A stretch of DNA of 64,000 bases from Paracoccus aeridis. Its GTDB lineage: Bacteria > Pseudomonadota > Alphaproteobacteria > Rhodobacterales > Rhodobacteraceae. The position numbers and the translations under genes are program-made. Each line of letters opens with the position of its first letter. Positions within the stretch are counted from its first letter, which is position 1. The notes under the pieces were generated by a model. That model ran no database searches. It had not been told where the DNA came from and saw only the letters and a program-made list of their open reading frames with translations. The stretch covers positions 186,001-250,000 of the forward strand of contig NZ_SELD02000018.1 in the NCBI RefSeq assembly GCF_004923205.2, read 5' to 3'. This document shows positions 58,645-64,000 of the stretch, piece after piece.

Positions 58645-60032
58645 TCAACTCTCCGCTCAAGGATCAGCGACTTAAGCGCCTCGTTGTCGTTTTCAACCCG
58701 CGTCACCCGCTCGGGCAGGTCGAACAGCTGCGCCATGTGCGGCGGCAGGCCGGGGCGAAGGCCGATCGCCTGTTCCACCGCATCGGGGAACTTGGCCGGG
58801 TGCGCGGTCGCCAGCGTGATCATCGGCGTGCCGGGCTTCAGGTGGCGTTCGGCCACCGCGATCCCCACGGCGCTGTGCGGGCAGACGACCTCGCCCGTTT
58901 CCGCCCGGACGCGGGCGATGGTGGCAAGCGTCTCCGCCTCGGACACGCGGCCGCTGTCGTAGAGTTCGCGCAGGTGTTCCAGCGCGCCCTGCGCGATGTT
59001 GAAGCCGCCCGACGACTTCAGCTCGTCCATCAGCTGCGCCACCGCCGCGCCCTCGCCGGCGTGGGCGTAGAACAGCGCGCGCTCGAAGTTCGAGCTGACC
59101 TGGATGTCCATCGACGGCGAGATCGACGGCTGCACGCGCCCGACTCGGTATTCGCCCGCCGTCAGCGCGCGGTCGAGGATGTCGTTCTGGTTCGTGGCGA
59201 CCACCAGCCGGTCGATCGGCAGGCCCATCTGGCGGGCGATGGTGCCCGCGAAGATGTCGCCGAAGTTGCCGGTCGGAACGGTGAAGCTGACCGGCCGCGC
59301 GGGCGACCCCAGGCTGACGGCGGCGGTGAAGTAATAGACCACCTGCGCCAGCACCCGCGCCCAGTTGATGCTGTTCACGCCCGCAAGGCCGACGCGGTCG
59401 CGGAAGGCGTGGTCGTTGAACAGGTCCTTCAGCCGCGCCTGCGCGTCGTCGAAGGTGCCGTCGATGGCAAGGGCGTGGACGTTCGATTCACCCGGCGTGG
59501 TCATCTGGCGGCGCTGCACCTCGCTGACGCGGCCGTGCGGATACAGGATGAAGACGTCGACGTTCGGCAGGCCGCGGAACGCCTCGATCGCGGCCGAGCC
59601 GGTGTCGCCGGAGGTCGCGCCGACGATGGTGATGCGGCGATCCTCGCGCGACAGCGCGATCTGGAACAGCTGCCCGATCAGCTGCATCGCGAAGTCCTTG
59701 AAGGCGAGCGTGGGGCCGTGGAACAGCTCCAGCAGGAAATGGCCGGGGGAAAGCTGGACCAGCGGCGCGCGGGCGGCGTGGCGGAAGCCCGCATAGGCCC
59801 GGTCGATGGCGGCGCGCAGCTCGTCGGCGGAAAAGCTTTCCGCGACGAAGGGCTGCATGACGCGGAAGGCGACCTCCTCGTAGGGCAGGCCCTCGAGCGC
59901 GGCGATGGCGTCGTGGCCCAGCTGCGGGATCGTCTCGGGCACGTACAATCCGCCGTCGCGCGCGAGCCCGGTCATCATCGCCTCGGCGAAGGGAAGGACG
60001 GGGGCGGCGCCGCGGGTCGAGATGTAGTGCAT
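58641..60032 (-). CDS. thrC: Threonine synthase
   Basis: The 463-residue PLP enzyme converts O-phosphohomoserine to threonine. It has the PLP-lysine motif HGPTLAFKDFAMQL, GATSGDTGSAAIEAF and FPTGNFGD-like SFTVPTGNFGDIFAG. The N-terminus (MHYISTRG) matches the bacterial long form. It overlaps the M16 protease gene by four bases and lies 52 bp after surf1, on the same strand. Confidence 0.96.
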   Translation of the reverse strand: MHYISTRGAAPVLPFAEAMMTGLARDGGLYVPETIPQLGHDAIAALEGLPYEEVAFRVMQPFVAESFSADELRAAIDRAYAGFRHAARAPLVQLSPGHFLLELFHGPTLAFKDFAMQLIGQLFQIALSREDRRITIVGATSGDTGSAAIEAFRGLPNVDVFILYPHGRVSEVQRRQMTTPGESNVHALAIDGTFDDAQARLKDLFNDHAFRDRVGLAGVNSINWARVLAQVVYYFTAAVSLGSPARPVSFTVPTGNFGDIFAGTIARQMGLPIDRLVVATNQNDILDRALTAGEYRVGRVQPSISPSMDIQVSSNFERALFYAHAGEGAAVAQLMDELKSSGGFNIAQGALEHLRELYDSGRVSEAETLATIARVRAETGEVVCPHSAVGIAVAERHLKPGTPMITLATAHPAKFPDAVEQAIGLRPGLPPHMAQLFDLPERVTRVENDNEALKSLILERRVD

Positions 60033-60084
60033 CGGTGTTCCTGTTCGGACGTTTGGCCGCGGCGCGGACGGTGGTGGGCCGACC

Positions 60085-60756
60085 TTAGACCGGGCGGCGC
60101 GTGATACGCCAGATCAGGCCCCCTGTCATCCCTGCCCAGACCGCCGCCAGCAGGAACCACTGGACGGCATAGGACAGGTGGCTGTTCGGGATGCCCTGCG
60201 GCGAAAGGGGGATCGGCGCCACGCCCTGCGCGTCGCCGCCGATGGCGTTCGCGACGACCAGCACCGGCAGGGTGCCCAGCTGTGCGGCCATGGCGGGCAC
60301 GTCGCGGGCGAACCAGATGCCTTCGGCAAGGTTCGGCCCGGGCGTCGACGGCCCCTTCTCGTCCGGCCAGTGCAGGTTGCCGTTCACGCGCAGCCGCACC
60401 GCCGGGCGGGGCGCGCGGCGGTCGTCCTGCGGGATGAACCCGCGGTCGACCATGATCCGGCGGCCGTCGTCGGTGACGAAGCCGGACACGACGTTGTAGC
60501 CGCCCCCCGCCTCGCGCGTGCCGGACAGGACCAGGATCTCGTCGCCCGTCGTGGTGCCGGTCATGGTGACGGGCAGGTACTTCATCGAAGGGTCGATGGC
60601 GGCGGGCAGCTCGACCGGCGCGGCGGCGATGCCGCGGGCGATCTCGTCCAGCATCGCCTCCTTCCACTCCAAGCGGCGCAGCTGCCAGAGGCCGAGGCTC
60701 GCCAGCACGGCGAAGCCTGCGATCCCGAGGATCAGGGGCAGCACGATCCGCCGCAT
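60085..60756 (-). CDS. SURF1-like cytochrome oxidase assembly factor
   Basis: This 223-residue protein has N- and C-terminal membrane spans (VLPLILGIAGFAVLASLGLWQ and FLLAAVWAGMTGGLIW) flanking a periplasmic domain with GLWQLRRLEWK, MVDRGFIP and NSHLSYAVQWF. These are SURF1 hallmarks for heme a delivery to cytochrome oxidase. It starts one base inside the stop of the small GFA-like ORF (TGATG). It belongs with the cta assembly genes upstream. Confidence 0.93.
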   Translation of the reverse strand: MRRIVLPLILGIAGFAVLASLGLWQLRRLEWKEAMLDEIARGIAAAPVELPAAIDPSMKYLPVTMTGTTTGDEILVLSGTREAGGGYNVVSGFVTDDGRRIMVDRGFIPQDDRRAPRPAVRLRVNGNLHWPDEKGPSTPGPNLAEGIWFARDVPAMAAQLGTLPVLVVANAIGGDAQGVAPIPLSPQGIPNSHLSYAVQWFLLAAVWAGMTGGLIWRITRRPV

Positions 60757-60941
60757 CAGGCGTCGTCCTCGGCATGTTGCGGGCTGCCGGTCGGGATCAC
60801 CACGCTGTCAGGCTTGCCGGACGTCCAGGTGTGGATGGCGCCGGTCGGGTCAGCGGGCGCGTTAAGGGAGACGTGGATGCGGTCGGGCGTGGCGGCCACG
60901 GCGCAGCGCATGGACCCGAACTGGCATCCCCCGGTCAGCAT
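60756..60941 (-). CDS. Small ORF resembling a degenerate GFA-family protein
   Basis: This 61-residue ORF starts MLTGGCQFGSMRCAV, recalling the N-terminus of glutathione-dependent formaldehyde-activating (GFA/CENP-V) proteins (GGCxCGAVRYE), but the second zinc Cys of C-x-C is Phe. After about 20 unrelated residues comes KPDSVVIPTGS, like the GFA C-terminal half. It looks like a remnant or an internally deleted copy. Its stop overlaps the surf1 start, so its translation may feed surf1. An AGGG site precedes the ATG. It could be a translated relic or a functional micro-protein. Confidence 0.45.
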   Translation of the reverse strand: MLTGGCQFGSMRCAVAATPDRIHVSLNAPADPTGAIHTWTSGKPDSVVIPTGSPQHAEDDA

Positions 60942-60971
60942 GGCACCCTGCGCTTTCCCGAACTTGGAAGC

Positions 60972-61001
60972 AAAAGGCGCGCGGGGTTTCCCCCGCGCGC
61001 C
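60972..61001 (-). terminator. Intrinsic terminator after ctaE
   Basis: On the minus strand, GGCGCGCGGGG pairs perfectly with CCCCGCGCGCC around a GAAA tetraloop and is followed by TTTT. It is 11 bp long, ends just after the ctaE stop at 61020, and is one of the strongest intrinsic terminators in the window. Confidence 0.88.
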
Positions 61002-61019
61002 CGATCCGTGATGGCCGGG

Positions 61020-61841
61020 TCAGCGGCCCCAGATGTAGATCGCGGCGAACAGGAACAGCCACACCACGTCGACGAAGTGCCAGTACCAGGCCGCAGCCTC
61101 GAACCCGACATGGTTGTCCTGCGTCATCTGCCCGCGCGAGAAGCGGATCGCGCAGACGGCCAGGAAGATCGTGCCGATGATGACGTGGAAGCCGTGCAGC
61201 CCCGTCGCCAGGAAGAAGACCCCGCCATAGGCGGTGTCGGCCAGGCCGAACGCGGCGTGGCTGTATTCGTAGGCCTGCAGGCAGGTGAAGGCGATGCCCA
61301 GCACCACGGCGATGACCAGCCCGTTGATCGTGGTGCGGCGGTCGCCCTCGTGAACGAAGGCGTGGTGCGCCCAGGTCACGGCGACGCCCGACAGCAGCAG
61401 GATCAGCGTGTTGATGAGCGGCAGGTGCCAGGGGTCGAACGTCTCGATCCCCTCGGGCGGCCAGACGCCGTCCTTCAGCGGGCTCAGCTCGCCCATCGGG
61501 TACATCGCGTGCTTGAAGTAGGCCCAGAAGGCGGCGACGAACAGCATCACCTCGGACATGATGAACAGGATCATGCCGTACTGCAGGCCGATGCGGACGA
61601 CCGGCGTGTGGTCGCCCGTGTTGCCTTCGTGGACCACGTCGGCCCACCAGCCGTACATGCAGTACAGGACGATCAGCAGCCCCAGGGCGAACTGCGCCCA
61701 TTGCGGCAGGCCGGGAACGAGCGAGGTGCCCTTCATCCAGAACACCGCGCCGGTCAGCATGACGAACGCGCCGACCGCGGCGAGGAACGGCCACAGCGAG
61801 GGCGGGAGAATGTGGTAGTCGTGGTTCTTGGCGTGCGCCAT
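61020..61841 (-). CDS. ctaE: Cytochrome c oxidase subunit III
   Basis: The 273-residue, seven-span subunit III of the aa3-type oxidase has [12 protein letters not shown], the conserved [29 protein letters not shown] and [14 protein letters not shown]. It stabilises the catalytic core in the inner membrane. It is the last gene before the terminator. ctaG lies 27 bp upstream. Confidence 0.96.
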   Translation of the reverse strand: MAHAKNHDYHILPPSLWPFLAAVGAFVMLTGAVFWMKGTSLVPGLPQWAQFALGLLIVLYCMYGWWADVVHEGNTGDHTPVVRIGLQYGMILFIMSEVMLFVAAFWAYFKHAMYPMGELSPLKDGVWPPEGIETFDPWHLPLINTLILLLSGVAVTWAHHAFVHEGDRRTTINGLVIAVVLGIAFTCLQAYEYSHAAFGLADTAYGGVFFLATGLHGFHVIIGTIFLAVCAIRFSRGQMTQDNHVGFEAAAWYWHFVDVVWLFLFAAIYIWGR

Positions 61842-61868
61842 GGCGCGGGCTCCCTGCTTTGGTCGGTA

Positions 61869-62474
61869 TCAGTTCACGGCGAGATCGGCCGGCGCGTCGA
61901 TGGTCGCGGCGGCGGCGCCGACGGCGGCGGCGGCGCTGGCCGACCGCTGCGCGGGCTCATCCTTGCGGAAGAAGGTATAGGACAAGGTGATGTCGCGGAT
62001 GCCCTTGGCGTCGCGGTCGGTGACCATCTCGGGGTCCACGAAGAACGTCACCGGCATCTCGACCCGCTCGCCCGGCTTCAACGTCTGCTCGGTGAAGCAG
62101 AAGCAGTCGATCTTGTCGAAGTAGTAGCCGGCGGCGTCGGGCGAGACGTTGTAGGACGCCGTGCCGGTGATCGTCTCGCCGGTGATGTTCACCGCCTCGT
62201 AGAAGGCGAGGCCTGTTTCGCCGATCCGCAGCGTCATTTCCCGCTGCACGGGCCGGAACTCCCACCCCATGCCGGGGGCCACGTTGGAATCGAAGCGGAT
62301 CGTGACGGTCTCGTCCAGCACGTCGCCGGGCGCGGCCGCGGCGATGTTGGTGGTGCCGCCGAAGCCCGTCACCCTGCAGAACCACGAATAGAACGGCACC
62401 GCCGCCCAGGCGAGCGCGCCCATCGTCAGGACGACGGCCAGCAGCCGGACAACGACGCGGGTGTTGCTGTTCAT
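61869..62474 (-). CDS. ctaG: Cytochrome c oxidase assembly protein (Cox11)
   Basis: This 201-residue protein has one N-terminal membrane span and a periplasmic domain with the copper-binding motif DCFCFTEQ and [17 protein letters not shown]. It delivers Cu(I) to the CuB site of subunit I. Its ATG overlaps the stop of the small upstream gene (ATGA). The C-terminus is unusually Ala-rich ([13 protein letters not shown]). Confidence 0.95.
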   Translation of the reverse strand: MNSNTRVVVRLLAVVLTMGALAWAAVPFYSWFCRVTGFGGTTNIAAAAPGDVLDETVTIRFDSNVAPGMGWEFRPVQREMTLRIGETGLAFYEAVNITGETITGTASYNVSPDAAGYYFDKIDCFCFTEQTLKPGERVEMPVTFFVDPEMVTDRDAKGIRDITLSYTFFRKDEPAQRSASAAAAVGAAAATIDAPADLAVN

Positions 62475-62731
62475 CGCGCCACCTCGGGTGCGGGGCCGGG
62501 CGGATCCAGCGGGGCGGCCGGGGCGGGCCCCGGATCGGCCGGCGCGTCGCCCGCCGGCGGCAGGGCCGAGGCGCGGGGCTGGTGGTCGAACGCCTCCATC
62601 ATGTCGCCCTGCTCGATCTTGACGATCGAGAGGCCGAAGACCAGCGCCACGAACAGCACGAGCACGACGCCCAGCGCGACATTCCGCCCCCGCCTGCGAC
62701 GGTGAAGATCGTGTTCACGGGCCAGCGCCAT
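62471..62731 (-). CDS. Small membrane protein of the cta operon (CoxF-like)
   Basis: This 86-residue protein has a basic N-terminus (HRRRRGRN), one membrane span ([20 protein letters not shown]), a short KIEQGDMM segment and a Pro/Ala-rich tail. Its position between ctaB and ctaG matches the small CoxF-like gene of Rhodobacterales oxidase operons. It overlaps both neighbours (one base with ctaB, four with ctaG). Function is inferred only from context. Confidence 0.75.
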   Translation of the reverse strand: MALAREHDLHRRRRGRNVALGVVLVLFVALVFGLSIVKIEQGDMMEAFDHQPRASALPPAGDAPADPGPAPAAPLDPPGPAPEVAR

Positions 62732-63648
62732 CACAAGCCCCCCACCGCGTGCTGGGCCAGCAGCGCCGCGAAATGCAGGAAGGTGTAATAGAGCGACAGC
62801 TTGAAGAACGACCGTTCCACCGCGTAGCCGTCGGCCTGCGCCTGCGGTTCGGTCCGGCGCAGGATCCGCCAGCCGCCCGCGATGAACAGGACGTTCAGCA
62901 CCGCGGAGACCGCGAGATAGACCGGCCCGCCCACCGAGGTCAGCCCCAGCGCCAGCGCGAACGGCGCCAGCACCAGCGTGTAGGCGAAGATGTGGCGGCG
63001 CGTCACGGTGCGGCCGTGGGTCACGGTCAGCATCGGCACGCCGGCGTCGGAATAGTCGTCCTTCATGAACAGCGCGAGCGCCCAGAAGTGCGGCGGCGTC
63101 CAGAAGAAGATGAGCGCGAACATAAGCAGCGACTCGATGCCGATGCCGCCGGTCGCGCAGGCCCAGCCGATCATGGGCGGGAACGCGCCCGCCGCGCCGC
63201 CGATGACGATGTTCTGCGGCGTCCAGCGCTTGAGCCACATCGTGTAGACGACGGCGTAGAAGAAGATGGTGAAGGCGAGGAACGCGGCCGCGAACCAGTT
63301 CGCCGCGAGCCCCAGCATCATGACCGACAGGCCCGACAGGAACAGGCCCACGCCCAGCGCCTCGGGCCCCGCGATCCGGCCTGCCGGAATCGGGCGGCCC
63401 TGCGTGCGGCGCATCACCGCGTCGATGTCGGCGTCGTACCACATGTTCAGCGCGCCCGACGCGCCGCCGCCCAGCGCGATGAACAGCACCGCGCAAAAGG
63501 CCACGAACGGGTTCACCGCGACCGGCGCGATCCACAGCCCGACGAAGGCCGTGAACACCACCAGCGACATCACCCGCGGCTTGAGCAGCGCGACGTAGTC
63601 GCGGAACTCCGCGTCGCCGCCGGCCTCGTATGCAGGGATGTCGCTCAC
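62731..63648 (-). CDS. ctaB: Protoheme IX farnesyltransferase (heme O synthase)
   Basis: The 305-residue UbiA-family membrane enzyme transfers a farnesyl group to heme B for heme O/A synthesis. It has [17 protein letters not shown] and the Asp-rich motif [19 protein letters not shown]. The start is a GTG at 63648 with GGAAGGAA upstream; the next start would delete conserved sequence. It follows ctaC by 16 bp. Confidence 0.95.
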   Translation of the reverse strand: MSDIPAYEAGGDAEFRDYVALLKPRVMSLVVFTAFVGLWIAPVAVNPFVAFCAVLFIALGGGASGALNMWYDADIDAVMRRTQGRPIPAGRIAGPEALGVGLFLSGLSVMMLGLAANWFAAAFLAFTIFFYAVVYTMWLKRWTPQNIVIGGAAGAFPPMIGWACATGGIGIESLLMFALIFFWTPPHFWALALFMKDDYSDAGVPMLTVTHGRTVTRRHIFAYTLVLAPFALALGLTSVGGPVYLAVSAVLNVLFIAGGWRILRRTEPQAQADGYAVERSFFKLSLYYTFLHFAALLAQHAVGGL

Positions 63649-63664
63649 GCCCGTTCCTTCCGGC

Positions 63665-64000
63665 TCAGTTCGCCAGTGCCAGCTTGACCGGCGCGCCCGG
63701 CGCCGCCGGGATCACGTCGCCCGCGTCGGCGGCGAAGGTGGTCTTCGCCTCGGCAAGCCAGGCGTCGTACTTGTCCTGGGTCACGGCCTTGATGGTGATC
63801 GGCATGTAGGCATGGTTGATCCCGCACAGTTCCGAGCACTGGCCGAAATAGACCCCCTCCCGGTCGACCTGGAACCACGCCTGCGCGATGCGGCCCGGAA
63901 CGCCGTCCTGCTTGATCGCGAAGGCGGGCATCGCCCAGGAATGGATCACGTCGGCCGAGGTGACCTGCAGCAGCACCGTCGCGCCCACCGGGACCACGAC
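63665..64000 (-). CDS. ctaC: Cytochrome c oxidase subunit II (5' part off the window)
   Basis: Only the last 111 residues are present; the gene continues past the right edge. The visible part is the periplasmic CuA domain: [20 protein letters not shown] and [14 protein letters not shown], giving the two Cys, the His and the Met ligands of the binuclear copper centre. It accepts electrons from cytochrome c. It leads the ctaC-ctaB-coxF-like-ctaG-ctaE operon. Confidence 0.95.
   Translation of the reverse strand, partial: VVVPVGATVLLQVTSADVIHSWAMPAFAIKQDGVPGRIAQAWFQVDREGVYFGQCSELCGINHAYMPITIKAVTQDKYDAWLAEAKTTFAADAGDVIPAAPGAPVKLALAN

Overview
The window is a stretch of high-G+C chromosome (roughly 68-70% by eye) from an alphaproteobacterium, most probably a member of the Rhodobacterales (Rhodobacteraceae/Roseobacteraceae-like). 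The evidence is gene content and order: short HisG with HisZ next to HisS, a ctaC-ctaB-small ORF-ctaG-ctaE oxidase assembly operon followed by surf1, rsmI-yraN-gshB beside a LpoA-like lipoprotein, class I aldolase, a Suv3-like helicase and a compact che operon. I found no rRNA, tRNA, CRISPR array, insertion sequence or prophage. Genes are packed tightly, with many TGATG or ATGA stop/start overlaps.

Layout. 1-13 kb: a Suv3-like helicase (cut by the left edge), a TPR protein, an SCP2 protein and a lysophospholipase-like hydrolase; the zwf-pgl-pgi operon (entry to the oxidative pentose phosphate/Entner-Doudoroff routes); an RlmI-like rRNA methyltransferase with a PIN-domain protein; a class II amidotransferase; and alaS. 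13-18.4 kb: a minus-strand chemotaxis operon, STAS-cheY-cheA-cheW-cheR-cheY-orf188, with a CtrA-like site upstream. 18.5-20.5 kb: rpsB-tsf. 20.5-30.6 kb: gshB, yraN, rsmI, the LpoA-like lipoprotein, glnD, murJ, a rhomboid-like protein that lacks its catalytic residues, and trpS. 30.6-41.7 kb: a CNNM/HlyC protein, an A-type Fe-S carrier, dgt, a two-gene surface-glycan set (sulfotransferase-like and RgpF-like), an OsmC-family protein, prfC, nadK, glyA, a membrane protein and an alpha/beta hydrolase.

41.7-42.6 kb is the one clearly foreign-looking patch: about 45% G+C and inserted directly downstream of lepA. It carries an unrecognised Cys/His-rich protein whose apparent C-terminal membrane anchor lies in the -1 frame just past its stop codon. 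42.6-51 kb: lepA, a heavy-metal-binding domain protein, a MliC-like inhibitor, class I aldolase, ftsY, a DUF2171 protein and hisG-hisZ-hisS. 51-57 kb: slyX, DUF1523, EcsC, two GNAT acetyltransferases, a flavin reductase, apt, a PACE-type membrane protein and a GlcD-like FAD oxidase. 57-64 kb: an M16 protease, thrC, surf1, a degenerate GFA-like ORF and the ctaE-ctaG-coxF-like-ctaB-ctaC assembly operon, cut by the right edge.

Most of the window is conserved housekeeping DNA. The observations that most deserve a second look are: the low-G+C gene with a frame-shifted transmembrane tail (41868-42607); orf188 of the che operon, which carries a CheZ-like DxxxQ motif and six in-frame 15-bp repeats; the catalytically dead rhomboid; and short tandem duplications sitting on the stop codons of convergent genes (30610-30669 and 33594-33619).
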